This document shows, in pieces, positions 26,642 to 36,403 of a stretch of 64,000 nucleotides of DNA. The translations under genes and the position numbers were made by a program. Every line of letters starts with the position of its first letter. Position 1 is the stretch's first letter. Source of the stretch: Flavivirga jejuensis (GTDB taxonomy: Bacteria > Bacteroidota > Bacteroidia > Flavobacteriales > Flavobacteriaceae); contig NZ_JAUOEL010000005.1 of assembly GCF_030540765.1 (NCBI RefSeq), positions 1 through 64,000 of the forward strand, in the 5' to 3' direction. Below the pieces are notes generated by a model that made no database searches, had not been told where the DNA came from, and saw only the letters and a program-made list of their open reading frames with translations.

Positions 26642-27990
26642 TAGGCCTTTTCTTCTCCCCTTAAAGCATTCAAAAATGTTTGTATAATAATTTTTAAATC
26701 TAATAATAACGACCAGTTTTCAATATAAAAAATATCATACTTTACTCGGTTAATAATATCTTTTTCCATTTCTATTTCGCCTCTAAACCCACTAATTTGA
26801 GCTAATCCAGTTATACCAGGTTTTACAAAATGGCGTACCATAAACTTATCAACCCTTTGAGCATACATATTAGTATGACTAACCATGTGAGGACGAGGTC
26901 CTACAACAGACATGTTCCCAAATAATACATTAAAAAATTGGGGTAACTCATCTATACTTGTTTTACGAATAAATGCTCCTACTCTAGTAATTCGCTGATC
27001 TCCTTTTGTTGCCTGATGCAAATGAGCCTTTTCATTTGGCTTCATAGACCTAAACTTGAAACAATCAAATTCTTCATAATTGAATCCATTCCTAGATTGT
27101 TTAAAAAAAACAGGACCTTTAGATTCTAACTTTATGAATATTGCTAATATTGGTGTTAACCAAGATAAAACAAAAACAATAATAAACGATGAAAATAAAA
27201 TATCAAATAAACGCTTTAGATACTTGTTTAAAGACTCTTGAAGAGGAATATCTCTTAGCGATAGAATAGGAATATAATCATAATATTCATACTTCATTTT
27301 CCTCGAAAAGATATCCTTATTATCAGGGATAAATTTTAATTCTCTTAAATTATTATCTGCAAAATCTATAAGCCTATTAATTTGCTTATTTGACAACTCT
27401 GCTATAGAAAAATATATTTCGTCAATATCGTTGTCTATAATGTATTTAAAACACTTTTCTAAAGAAAAATCATTCTCATTAACACTAAATTGTGTTTTAA
27501 ATTTATATCCGAAATCAAGTCTAGAATTAAATGTATTAATTAATTGCCTTGTTTTTTGATTTTTCCCAATAACAATTACATTTCTTGTATTACCACTTAA
27601 AACAGATCTATATTTTTTAAGCAAGAAAAAAGCTAATATCTTAAAAGCTGATATGAATATTAAAGTTACTAATAAATAATTCCCTAATGCAAGCCTACTT
27701 ATAGTTGGTTGCTTAAAAAACCCAATAAAAGCATAGAGGGCAATTGAATAAAAAACAATTTGCTTAAACAAAAGCGGTATAATTTGAAGTATTCTGGTGT
27801 GACGCTGAACTTCATAAAAATTATTTATAAGAGAAATAATAACCCACAAAAGGGAAAGGTATATACAAAATATGTATGTGTTTGATAAATTTATATCAAA
27901 TAAAAACACAGTAACATTTATTATACATAAATCAACGATCCCAAAAAATGGTTTCATCAAATTTGAATATCTTCCCTGTTTATAGCTCAC
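26638..27990 (-). CDS. WcaJ-like polyprenyl-phosphate sugar phosphotransferase
   Basis: The 450-residue membrane enzyme starts glycan assembly by moving hexose-1-phosphate from a UDP-sugar to undecaprenyl phosphate. There are four N-terminal helices (residues about 15-115), a central CoA-binding-like domain, and a C-terminal catalytic domain after a fifth membrane segment (about 265-290). The catalytic domain has KLESKGPVFFKQSRNG, CFKFRSM, SIDELPQFFNVL and SVVGPRPHM. This matches WcaJ/ExoY-family enzymes, probably glucose-1-phosphate specific. It is the last gene of the minus arm. Confidence 0.92.
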   Translation of the reverse strand: MSYKQGRYSNLMKPFFGIVDLCIINVTVFLFDINLSNTYIFCIYLSLLWVIISLINNFYEVQRHTRILQIIPLLFKQIVFYSIALYAFIGFFKQPTISRLALGNYLLVTLIFISAFKILAFFLLKKYRSVLSGNTRNVIVIGKNQKTRQLINTFNSRLDFGYKFKTQFSVNENDFSLEKCFKYIIDNDIDEIYFSIAELSNKQINRLIDFADNNLRELKFIPDNKDIFSRKMKYEYYDYIPILSLRDIPLQESLNKYLKRLFDILFSSFIIVFVLSWLTPILAIFIKLESKGPVFFKQSRNGFNYEEFDCFKFRSMKPNEKAHLHQATKGDQRITRVGAFIRKTSIDELPQFFNVLFGNMSVVGPRPHMVSHTNMYAQRVDKFMVRHFVKPGITGLAQISGFRGEIEMEKDIINRVKYDIFYIENWSLLLDLKIIIQTFLNALRGEEKAY

Positions 27991-27991
27991 T

Positions 27992-28978
27992 TTATTTTTT
28001 TATATGATTTTTAAAGTCTTTATGGTCACTTTTAAATAACTCTTCTTTTGAGAGTGTTTTAAAGTATTCGTAAGTTATTCTCATGCCTTCTTCTCGACCT
28101 ATTTTTGGTTCCCAATTTAATAGTTTTTTAGCTAATGATATATCAGGTTGTCTTTGTAATGGATCATCTTGAGGTAATTCTTTATATATTACTTTTTGAG
28201 AAGTTGCTGTAAGCTTAATAACCTCCTCTGCAAATTCTTTAATAGTGATCTCATGAGGGTTACCAATATTTACAGGAAAACTATAGTCACTTAATAATAA
28301 CTTATATATCCCTTCAACCTGATCATCGACATAACAAAACGATCTAGTTTGGGAACCGTCTCCAAATATAGTTAAATCTTCTCCTCTTAAAGCTTGCCCC
28401 ATAAATGCTGGAATAACTCTACCGTCATTAAGACGCATTCTTGGTCCATAGGTATTGAATATACGAACTATACGAGTTTCTAGACCATGAAATCTATGAT
28501 ACGCCATAGTTATAGACTCTTGAAAACGTTTGGCTTCATCATAAACACCTCGAGGACCGATGGTATTCACATTTCCATAATAATCTTCGGTTTGAGGGTG
28601 TATTAATGGATCTCCGTATACTTCAGATGTTGATGCTATAAGTATTCTAGCTTTCTTAGCTTTTGCTAGTCCAAGTAAGTTGTGAGTTCCTAACGAACCT
28701 ACTTTTAAAGTTTGTATAGGTATCTTTAAATAATCTATTGGGCTAGCAGGGGATGCAAAGTGTAAAATGTAATCTAACGACCCGTCAATTTTAACAAAAT
28801 CAGTGACATTATGTTCAATGAATTTGAAATTAGTGTTATCTACTAAATGGTTAATATTGTTTTTATCTCCAGTGATGAAATTATCCATTCCAATAACATG
28901 GTAGCCTTCTTTAATAAATCGATCACATAAATGTGAGCCTAAAAATCCTGCTGCTCCTGTAATTAAGACTTTCTTCAT
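27992..28978 (-). CDS. UDP-glucuronate decarboxylase (UDP-xylose synthase)
   Basis: The 328-residue short-chain dehydrogenase makes UDP-xylose from UDP-glucuronate. It shows the NAD-binding motif [15 protein letters not shown], catalytic Tyr146-x3-Lys150, the family-specific HNVTDF and [16 protein letters not shown], and [10 protein letters not shown] near the C-terminus. It lies one base past the WcaJ-like start and 6 bases after ugd, which supplies its substrate, so UDP-glucose, UDP-glucuronate and UDP-xylose can be made in sequence. Confidence 0.93.
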   Translation of the reverse strand: MKKVLITGAAGFLGSHLCDRFIKEGYHVIGMDNFITGDKNNINHLVDNTNFKFIEHNVTDFVKIDGSLDYILHFASPASPIDYLKIPIQTLKVGSLGTHNLLGLAKAKKARILIASTSEVYGDPLIHPQTEDYYGNVNTIGPRGVYDEAKRFQESITMAYHRFHGLETRIVRIFNTYGPRMRLNDGRVIPAFMGQALRGEDLTIFGDGSQTRSFCYVDDQVEGIYKLLLSDYSFPVNIGNPHEITIKEFAEEVIKLTATSQKVIYKELPQDDPLQRQPDISLAKKLLNWEPKIGREEGMRITYEYFKTLSKEELFKSDHKDFKNHIKK

Positions 28979-28984
28979 AAGATT

Positions 28985-30382
28985 TTAATTACCCGTTCCT
29001 ATATTATAATAAACAAAACCTATTTCTTCTAATTCCTTTTTGTTTAAAAGCCCTCTACCGTCAAAAACAAAAGCAGGCTTTTGCATGTTTTTATAAATAC
29101 TTTTCCAATCGTAACTTTTAAACTCATCCCATTCGGTTAAAATCGTTATAGCATGAGAATCTTTGCAAGCGTCATAAGGATCTTTATTTATAGTCAATAA
29201 GCTTTTGTTCTCGTCTGATGAACGCGTATTTAAGTAATCCAAATCAGTATATATTCTTTCTTCTGAAACTTTAGGGTCATAAACAGATATTTTGGCTTGT
29301 TCATTTAATAAATTATCAGCAACCTTAATAGCTGCAGACTCACGAGTATCGTTCGTGTCTTTTTTAAAAGCCCAGCCTAAAAATGTTATTTTTTTTCCAG
29401 AAACTGTGTTATATAAAGTGCTCACCATATTATCTGAAAAACGGTTTTTTTGATGTTCATTCATAAGGATTACTTGCTCCCAATAATCAGCAACTTCATT
29501 TAAACCATAACTTTTTGCTATGTACACTAAATTTAGTATATCTTTTTGGAAACAAGAACCTCCAAAACCTACAGAAGCGTTTAAAAACTTAGAACCTATT
29601 CTAGAATCCATTCCTATAGCTTTTGAAACTTCTCTTACATCTGCTCCTGTTTTTTCGCATATTTCAGACATTGCGTTTATAGAGGACACTCTTTGAGCTA
29701 AAAAAGCATTAGCCGTAAGCTTGGACAGTTCAGACGACCACACATTTGTTGTTAATATTTTATCTTTAGGCACCCAGTTTGCATAAATATCAGCCAAAGC
29801 ATCGACTGCTTTTTGATCTTTTTCTGAACTACCTCCTCCAATTAAAATACGATCTGGATCTAATAAATCTTGTACAGCTGTTCCTTCAGCTAGAAATTCT
29901 GGGTTTGATAAAATTTGAAATTGAACTCCATTACCTGTATTGTCTAAAATACTTTTTATAGCTGAAGCTGTCCTCACTGGAAGTGTAGATTTTTCAACAA
30001 CAATTTTATTTTGTTTGGAAGCTTTAGCTATTTGCCTTGCACAAAGTTCAATGTATTTTAAATCGGCCGCCATTCCTTTCCCTTTCCCATAAGTCTTAGT
30101 AGGTGTATTGACAGAAATAAAAATCATATCTGCTTCATCAATGGTTTTATCAATATTTGTTGAAAAAAACAGATTTTTTCCTCTTGCTTCTTTTACGATT
30201 TCTGCTAAGCCTGGTTCAAAAATGGGTAATTTGTTAAAATCATCAGAATTCCAGGCATCAATTCTGGCTTGGTTTATATCTACAACAGTTACTTTTATGT
30301 TTGGACACTGTTTAGCTATAACGGCCATGGTAGGGCCGCCTACGTAGCCAGCTCCAATACAACAAATGTTTTTTATTTTCAT
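28985..30382 (-). CDS. ugd: UDP-glucose 6-dehydrogenase
   Basis: The 465-residue NAD-dependent enzyme oxidises UDP-glucose to UDP-glucuronate. The N-terminal NAD motif is [11 protein letters not shown], the catalytic Cys277 is in [11 protein letters not shown], and the C-terminal UDP-binding domain has [13 protein letters not shown]. The form is closer in length and motifs to the eukaryote-type enzyme than to short bacterial Ugd. It lies between the WcaI-like glycosyltransferase and the xylose synthase. Confidence 0.95.
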   Translation of the reverse strand: MKIKNICCIGAGYVGGPTMAVIAKQCPNIKVTVVDINQARIDAWNSDDFNKLPIFEPGLAEIVKEARGKNLFFSTNIDKTIDEADMIFISVNTPTKTYGKGKGMAADLKYIELCARQIAKASKQNKIVVEKSTLPVRTASAIKSILDNTGNGVQFQILSNPEFLAEGTAVQDLLDPDRILIGGGSSEKDQKAVDALADIYANWVPKDKILTTNVWSSELSKLTANAFLAQRVSSINAMSEICEKTGADVREVSKAIGMDSRIGSKFLNASVGFGGSCFQKDILNLVYIAKSYGLNEVADYWEQVILMNEHQKNRFSDNMVSTLYNTVSGKKITFLGWAFKKDTNDTRESAAIKVADNLLNEQAKISVYDPKVSEERIYTDLDYLNTRSSDENKSLLTINKDPYDACKDSHAITILTEWDEFKSYDWKSIYKNMQKPAFVFDGRGLLNKKELEEIGFVYYNIGTGN

Positions 30383-30391
30383 CTATTTCTC

Positions 30392-31600
30392 CTATCTAAC
30401 TAATTCTTTTACAAACTTATCTAAAACTTCTTGTTGAGAAAACTTTTCTTGAACATACTTTTTAGCGTTTACCCCTAAAGCCTTACTTAACTTTTCATCT
30501 TCTCTCAAGATGTTAACACAATCAACTATTTCCTTTACTGAACTACCATCAAAATAATACCCTCCAATAGATTCTGTAAGTACAGTTGCTACCTCACTTT
30601 TCATATTTCCTGTAACTATGGAGGGTTTACCACTAGCCATCATTCCTAATAATTTTGATGGCATTACGGTATCTATAACATCTTTCTTTTGAAATAAAAT
30701 ATGAACGTCGGCACTAGATAACAAAACAGGCAAATCTTCAAATGGAACTAAATTGTAGTGTTTAACAAATGGAAAACTCTTTAAATCTACTATTACATTT
30801 TCCTTTTCGGCACCTTCCCCAACAACTATAACTTCAATATTTTCAATGCTTTTTAACCGATTTACAAAATCAACAAAAAATTCCCAATCCTGCTTTGCCC
30901 CAATATTTCCAGAATACAATATTTTATATTTGTTGGAATTTAAATAAGGGTGTTTATTACTTTCATTTAAATTAAATAATGAAATGTCTATCCAATTGGT
31001 AAGATAATATGCTTTAGTGTTAGTTTTTTCACTAAGCTTATTAATCATTCCATGACTAATTGTTGACACTACATCGGCTTTATTAAGTAATTTCATTTCT
31101 ACCCATAACAAGGATTTAAAAATACGTTTTGCATTTCCGCTTAATAAACCAGAATCTATGGCTGCATCAAATTCAAAATCCTGAATGTGAACCCATAGCT
31201 TAGATTTATATCGTAGCTTTAAAAACCAACCCAGTAAAACAGATGTTGTGAATGGAACTATAGCAATAACAATATCAGGTCTAGACCTCTTAAAAAGATT
31301 AATAAAATTTCCGAAAGTAAAGCTTATAAGGTGAATTATACGTTTTGAAAACGTAGGATTTTCAGGAACGTACTGCTTACTCCTTAGTACCTTTACACCA
31401 TTAATCGTTTCTTTAAGTAGGTAAGGTTTGTTTTTATAGTCTTCTCTAATCTTCCACTGTGGGTAATACGGAAAACCGGTTATTACGGTTACATCAAACC
31501 CCTGACTTACTAAATACTCTGCTTTTTGAGTAGTATATAAACCAATAGCACTATCTTCTGGATAATAGTTTATACCTACAATGGTAACTTTTTTATTCAA
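30392..31600 (-). CDS. WcaI-like glycosyltransferase family 4
   Basis: The 402-residue GT-B enzyme has the WcaI-type start INYYPEDSAIGLYTTQKAEYLVSQGFDVTVITG and the donor-site motif ILYSGNIGAKQDWEFFVDF. In colanic acid clusters WcaI-like enzymes add fucose early in the repeat unit. GDP-fucose can be made from this locus, but the sugar specificity here is not provable. It overlaps the WcaF-like acetyltransferase by 8 bp, indicating coupled translation. Confidence 0.87.
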   Translation of the reverse strand: MNKKVTIVGINYYPEDSAIGLYTTQKAEYLVSQGFDVTVITGFPYYPQWKIREDYKNKPYLLKETINGVKVLRSKQYVPENPTFSKRIIHLISFTFGNFINLFKRSRPDIVIAIVPFTTSVLLGWFLKLRYKSKLWVHIQDFEFDAAIDSGLLSGNAKRIFKSLLWVEMKLLNKADVVSTISHGMINKLSEKTNTKAYYLTNWIDISLFNLNESNKHPYLNSNKYKILYSGNIGAKQDWEFFVDFVNRLKSIENIEVIVVGEGAEKENVIVDLKSFPFVKHYNLVPFEDLPVLLSSADVHILFQKKDVIDTVMPSKLLGMMASGKPSIVTGNMKSEVATVLTESIGGYYFDGSSVKEIVDCVNILREDEKLSKALGVNAKKYVQEKFSQQEVLDKFVKELVR

Positions 31601-32138
31601 TTTCTCTCTTCTTTAAAAATTTAGCGGGAGATCCTGCATATACGGAAAAAGCATTTAAATCCTTAAACACCGAACTTCTCGCACCTACAACAGTTCCTTT
31701 TTTAATCAATAATCCTGGCGCAACAAAAACATCGGTTGCTAACCAACACTCATCTTCTATTGTAATCTTCTTTGCATAAATTGGAAACTCTTTCTTTGAA
31801 TAATTGTGAGATCCTGTACAAATATAGCTTCTTTGTGATATTACGGTATTAGTTCCTATTTCAATCTCTCCAAGAGAATATAAAACAACCTCATCTCCTA
31901 TCCAACTGTAATCTCCAATAGACACTTTCCAAGGATAGGTCATTTTAACTGAAGGCCTTATTATAACTCCTTTACCTATTTTAGCTCCAAAACAGCGTAA
32001 AAGAAAACGTCTCCACCCATATAAAAATTGAGGAGACCAAGCAAATAGTGTCGATTGCACTAGCCACCAAATTTGCACAAACCAACTTGATTTCCCTCTA
32101 AAATTTTTAGGGTTTTTATATAAATCTAATCGCTGCAT
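31593..32138 (-). CDS. WcaF-like O-acetyltransferase
   Basis: The 181-residue left-handed beta-helix acetyltransferase has hexapeptide repeats (IGKGVIIRPSVKM, VSIGDYSWIGDEVVLYSLGEIEIGTNTVIS) and the catalytic-loop region SYICTGSHNYSKKEF with its His. It is the colanic-acid-type enzyme that O-acetylates a sugar on the lipid-linked repeat unit from acetyl-CoA. The pairing with a WcaI-like enzyme is typical. It is one of several acylation genes in this locus. Confidence 0.88.
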   Translation of the reverse strand: MQRLDLYKNPKNFRGKSSWFVQIWWLVQSTLFAWSPQFLYGWRRFLLRCFGAKIGKGVIIRPSVKMTYPWKVSIGDYSWIGDEVVLYSLGEIEIGTNTVISQRSYICTGSHNYSKKEFPIYAKKITIEDECWLATDVFVAPGLLIKKGTVVGARSSVFKDLNAFSVYAGSPAKFLKKREIE

Positions 32139-32279
32139 TTCTAATTTAAAACTAGTCTATTTAAACTATACATCCTTAACAGTAAAATCACTTATGCTTT
32201 TAGTTTTGAAATTTGTCCTTTAAAAAAAATTAAACTATCAATTCTAATTTGATTTCCCATCGTATAATTTTAGGTTAAT

Positions 32280-33362
32280 TTATAATTCTAATAATATTTT
32301 TGATAATGAATTTAAAAAATTGTCTACTTTGTATTTTTCAATCGCTGTCAAATAATTATGATTCCTTACATAAGTACTTTGGTCACAAGTGGAAAACACT
32401 TTCTTTATCTTCATGGCTATATCTTGAGGGTTTCTTTTTTCAACATAAAACCCATTTATCCCATCTTCAAAGATATCAGGAATACCAGCATGATTCGTAA
32501 CCAAAATTAAATTTTTGGTTGCCATAGCCTCTAAAATTGAAATGGGTTGTCCTTCCATTTCATAATAGGTAGGGAGAACAAAAACATTTCCCCAATCAAG
32601 TAATTTCTTTTTATCAATACCAGAAACTACACCACAATATTCTACATTTTTTAATTTATTAAAATACCGTTGTATCACATCTCTATTCTTAACATCAATA
32701 TTTCCTGCAATTTTAGCTTCATACACAAAATCCTCCGTTTCTAAAATTAAAAGGGCTTCTAACAAATCTAAAATCCCCTTTTCTTGCATTAAATTACTTA
32801 AAAATACAATTTTTGGTTTACTATTATCTACACTTTCTTTATTAGAAAATAAATAATCCTCAACAAAATTATATAATACAAAAATCTGCTTATCATCAAT
32901 AAAAGGTAACATATTATCTTTCAAAGATTCTGATAATACAATGCCTTTTGTGGTTTTACTTAAAAGCCATTTAAAAATGGCCTTTTTAACCCCTTCTAAC
33001 TGAGAATACTCTTTACCAAGATAATTTCCATGAACATGTATAATTAGTTCCTTGTCACACATTTTTGTTAAAAGTATAAATAAGGCGTACTTAATTATGC
33101 CAAAAAAAGTTTGACCCGGAGTAATATATACGGTATTAACTTTAAATATTTTATAAGATTGAAAATTAAGTTTTAGAAAAAACAGAGCCTTTCTTAATGA
33201 AAAACCCCCTAAACTTTCCTCAAATTTATTATAAGAAGTATTTATAGTTTCCACCTTAAAACCATTTGCTCTTAAACCATCAATAACAACTTTATTTGCA
33301 AGTGAAACACCTGTTATAGGCTCTGGCAATGGCCCTATTAATAACAATTTATTTCTTTTCAT
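32280..33362 (-). CDS. Glycosyltransferase family 4
   Basis: The GT-B glycosyltransferase of about 360 residues starts MKRNKLLLIGPLPEPITGVSLANKVV, with the donor-site motifs VFLSNLMQEKGILDLLEALLIL and PTYYEMEGQPISILEAMATKNLI (the EX7E element). The ATG at 33362 is chosen because upstream in-frame residues are atypical and lie inside the preceding gene. It overlaps that polymerase-like gene by 14 bp. Sugar specificity is unknown. The 141-base gap to the WcaF gene holds no gene. Confidence 0.85.
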   Translation of the reverse strand: MKRNKLLLIGPLPEPITGVSLANKVVIDGLRANGFKVETINTSYNKFEESLGGFSLRKALFFLKLNFQSYKIFKVNTVYITPGQTFFGIIKYALFILLTKMCDKELIIHVHGNYLGKEYSQLEGVKKAIFKWLLSKTTKGIVLSESLKDNMLPFIDDKQIFVLYNFVEDYLFSNKESVDNSKPKIVFLSNLMQEKGILDLLEALLILETEDFVYEAKIAGNIDVKNRDVIQRYFNKLKNVEYCGVVSGIDKKKLLDWGNVFVLPTYYEMEGQPISILEAMATKNLILVTNHAGIPDIFEDGINGFYVEKRNPQDIAMKIKKVFSTCDQSTYVRNHNYLTAIEKYKVDNFLNSLSKILLEL

Positions 33363-34539
33363 ACTTAAAATATATTCTACTGTAATAACTAATAAAAAAC
33401 GAAAACACCAACACACCAGCCTCCCTCTCTAATATATTTTCAATAAGCATATTCCCAAAAAAAATGATCAGTAAACAAATAAAAACTATATCCTTTGATT
33501 TCAAAGCCATTTTCAATAGAAAGAAACAATAAAACAAAAATATAGAAAGACCGAACAAACCTGTTCTAATTAAATAACTATTGAATTGATTATGAGAGTT
33601 ATATTTTTCAACAATTCCATCAGATAGTTTAGTCGTAGCCTCTGATAATATTTGCATGTCATCTCCCGTTCCTACACCAAATAAAGGGTTATTCTTAAAA
33701 ATTTCAAATGTAGCTTTATTAAGAACGATTCTCGCCCCTATTGAAGTTTTTGGATCATTAATGGATTGTTCGATTTTTTTAAACTCTGAAAAACTATTCC
33801 CATTAAATCTTGGTAGGTAAATCACTAACCCTAATAATAACGTTATTGCTCCAAAAGCGGAAATAACAGCAATTTTTCTTACATTTTTTTTTAATGTAAA
33901 CAAAAACAATAGACTTGTTACTATTATTAAAATTATAGATGCCCTTTTGTTCATTATTGCCAATAGTGACAAAGAATAAACTATATTTACTATGTGTAAG
34001 ATAAAGAATTTATTCTTGGTTTTTATTGCTCCTCTTAAACTTAAAATAATACTTATTATTAGCAATAAGGCTAGATATAAGGAATGAATTTGATACTTTT
34101 CCCATATTATTTTATCAATTAAAGTTATGTAGTGATGGACTAAAAACAACCAAGACTTACCCTTTATTAAAAAATAATACAAAAAGACCGTAGCCGAAAA
34201 TATAACTAAAGAAACTATAAATGCATCATCAACTTTTCTTTTATTTATTTTACTTAATGACTTTTCGGGTAACATAGAAAAACATAAAGGGTAAAGAAAC
34301 AAAGAAAGTCCTGTTTGGATTTGTGAAAAAGCCCTATCTAAATTAGTGGAATTAAAAATTCCAAATACAATTATCAGATATGGAATAGACATTAAAACTA
34401 GATATTTGAAATTCATTTCCTTAAAGTTCCTCAAAACAATACAGCCTAAAATTACAATAGGAATAAATTTAAAATTACTAGGAAACAATAAAATACTAGC
34501 GTTTAAAATTAAAGCTATAGTTATGTACTTTTGGTTCAT
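33349..34539 (-). CDS. O-antigen ligase/polymerase-like membrane protein (Wzy_C type)
   Basis: The 396-residue protein has about 11-12 helices and a Wzy_C/WaaL-type periplasmic loop reading NPLFGVGTGDDMQILSEAT with a following YNSHNQFNSYLIRTGLFGL, where the conserved HN.F pattern lies. This family includes both Wzy polymerases and WaaL ligases. It lies directly downstream of another polymerase-type gene with a 4-bp overlap, so one may polymerise and the other ligate. Which does which cannot be decided from sequence alone. Confidence 0.8.
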   Translation of the reverse strand: MNQKYITIALILNASILLFPSNFKFIPIVILGCIVLRNFKEMNFKYLVLMSIPYLIIVFGIFNSTNLDRAFSQIQTGLSLFLYPLCFSMLPEKSLSKINKRKVDDAFIVSLVIFSATVFLYYFLIKGKSWLFLVHHYITLIDKIIWEKYQIHSLYLALLLIISIILSLRGAIKTKNKFFILHIVNIVYSLSLLAIMNKRASIILIIVTSLLFLFTLKKNVRKIAVISAFGAITLLLGLVIYLPRFNGNSFSEFKKIEQSINDPKTSIGARIVLNKATFEIFKNNPLFGVGTGDDMQILSEATTKLSDGIVEKYNSHNQFNSYLIRTGLFGLSIFLFYCFFLLKMALKSKDIVFICLLIIFFGNMLIENILEREAGVLVFSFFISYYSRIYFKYEKK

Positions 34540-35957
34540 TTTGCTTTTTTAAGAATAAAATAAATGATTCGCTCTAAAAGTTTAGGAATAAAATAAATTC
34601 CTAAAAAAACCCCAATAAAATAAGCGAACCCATTGGTTAAATCTCCTCTAAGTAAAAAAATCAAATGAACCGCAAAATAAAAGGCCGTAATCTGTTTTGC
34701 AAAATCATTGGACTTTAACCAACTTAAAAAAAATTTGAAGGAATAAGCTAATATGAAAGCAAATAAAATAATTCCAAAAAGACCAAAATCAATATATGCT
34801 TCTGATATTATACAGTTTGATAAATTATTAAAGTTTAAGCCATAATCATTCATCAAATAGTCTCCTATTAGCTCTCCAGTAGATGTTGGCTTGCTGCTCC
34901 ACAAGCTTCGAGGAACAAAAAACAATAAAGCTGATAGCAATTGATACCCTAAAGAAAACCCGTTTTTTGTCGTATAATCTACTGTGGCCATAATATTCGC
35001 ATAGGCATCATAGTGTAATGTTTGAAAGGCTGAACTAATACCTCCAAAACGATTGTATGATTTAATTAATTCTTCTGGATTGGAAATAATTTGGCTCAAA
35101 CTTGCATCAATATGAGTGAGTGTTGAAAGGGCTGGAAAAAGAACCACTAACGAAATAAACATGAAAAGAAAGAAGGTAGAGTTCCGGTTTAATAATTTAG
35201 GATAGAATAAAAAAATGAGCGTTATGTACACAGGGCCTAACAAATTTCTTTTTTCATTTAGAGGATTTTTTAAAAAAACTAATGCTGCCAGTAATAGTAG
35301 TAAAATTAATATTACAATATACTTGTTATAATTATTCTTATGGTTTTCCTTTAAATATCTATATGCATGAATTATACCTCCAAATGGTATCATAAAAATT
35401 ACTTTTGTCTTAATAAGGCCAGCAGCAACACTAATATTTCTAGCCGATTTCTCATATATAGAACTGGTAATATCAAGAATTACGCTATTATAATATATCC
35501 CGATTATTAAAATTGTAATTATAAAAATATTAAGAATAAATAATGGTTTAGTAATGAAAAATAAACGTTTTGACCTTTTTGGAATTATGTTTTTGGTAAG
35601 AATAAAATAAAAAATTATAAAAGCCAAAAGGAAAATTAAGATTATAAAATTTGCATATATAACTTCAGACTCTATATAGGGATACCTCGTTACAAATAGG
35701 CTCAAATTTAATTTAAAAGATGAAATTTGAACTATTGGGGCAATTATTAAAAACAAATAAAAAAAAACAATAAAACAAGTTAAAAATGGAGAATACTTTT
35801 TTTCTATTTTCAAATGGTAGTAGAAAACAAGTGAAATTACAGAGAAATTAATAAAAAAAGAAATCCAAACTGGTAAGGAAGCTCTAAAACTTAAAAATGC
35901 TAGTGCCCCAATTAAAATATATATAAATATTAAAAATGTATTTAATTTAATTTTCAC
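34536..35957 (-). CDS. Wzy-type oligosaccharide repeat-unit polymerase
   Basis: The 473-residue polytopic protein has about 12 helices and a large mid-protein periplasmic loop containing the segment YDAYANIMATVDYTTKNGFSLG, then FFVPRSLWSSKPTSTGELIGDYL and a terminal EAYIDFGLFGIILFAF. The last two are seen in O-antigen polymerases of the Wzy/WbbH group. It is expected to link lipid-borne repeat units on the periplasmic face. The 446 bases upstream (35958-36403) hold only an IS256-type relic. Confidence 0.8.
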   Translation of the reverse strand: MKIKLNTFLIFIYILIGALAFLSFRASLPVWISFFINFSVISLVFYYHLKIEKKYSPFLTCFIVFFYLFLIIAPIVQISSFKLNLSLFVTRYPYIESEVIYANFIILIFLLAFIIFYFILTKNIIPKRSKRLFFITKPLFILNIFIITILIIGIYYNSVILDITSSIYEKSARNISVAAGLIKTKVIFMIPFGGIIHAYRYLKENHKNNYNKYIVILILLLLLAALVFLKNPLNEKRNLLGPVYITLIFLFYPKLLNRNSTFFLFMFISLVVLFPALSTLTHIDASLSQIISNPEELIKSYNRFGGISSAFQTLHYDAYANIMATVDYTTKNGFSLGYQLLSALLFFVPRSLWSSKPTSTGELIGDYLMNDYGLNFNNLSNCIISEAYIDFGLFGIILFAFILAYSFKFFLSWLKSNDFAKQITAFYFAVHLIFLLRGDLTNGFAYFIGVFLGIYFIPKLLERIIYFILKKAK

Positions 35958-36080
35958 TTTAATATTACTTAATGTTCAACAATTTTTTTCTTACACGGCT
36001 TTCAATTAGAGAATTCTATTTAGACACTATCCCGCAAAGTGTGTAAGTTTAAAAAACCAAGGGTTTAACTTTTTCTAAAG

Positions 36081-36274
36081 TTAGCCCCTTTGTTCGTATA
36101 AAGTTAGAAATTGATTTAAAATCACTCCCCAATTTCTAATAGGCATTGACCATTTTTGGTTGCATCTCTTGTAGACAAATATACGGATTTCATCACAGCG
36201 TCGTCGGTTGGGAATGAAAGTTTGTTTTTAGTGTACTTTCTGATTTTTCCATAGAAATTTTTAATGAAATCGGT
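36081..36274 (-). mobile_element. IS256-type transposase C-terminal relic
   Basis: The minus strand reads [20 protein letters not shown], then [21 protein letters not shown] before a frameshift. The shifted frame continues [23 protein letters not shown] and stops at 36081. This is the C-terminal segment of IS256/Mutator-type transposases, where [11 protein letters not shown]...QF is typical. A single lost base at the frame change explains the break. The DNA beyond the stop (about 35990-36080) may include one IS end. The other end and most of the gene are missing. The rest of 35958-36403 shows nothing else. Confidence 0.7.
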
Positions 36275-36403
36275 CGCGTTTAAGAATAGTAGCAGAATTT
36301 TAAACGCTAACTTTTCTGTTTGTTATAGACCTTTTTTATTTTCACTTTGTTTTGTTTTATCGATTAAGCCGCTATTATTTTTATACACCTGTTTTAGCTA
36401 GTT

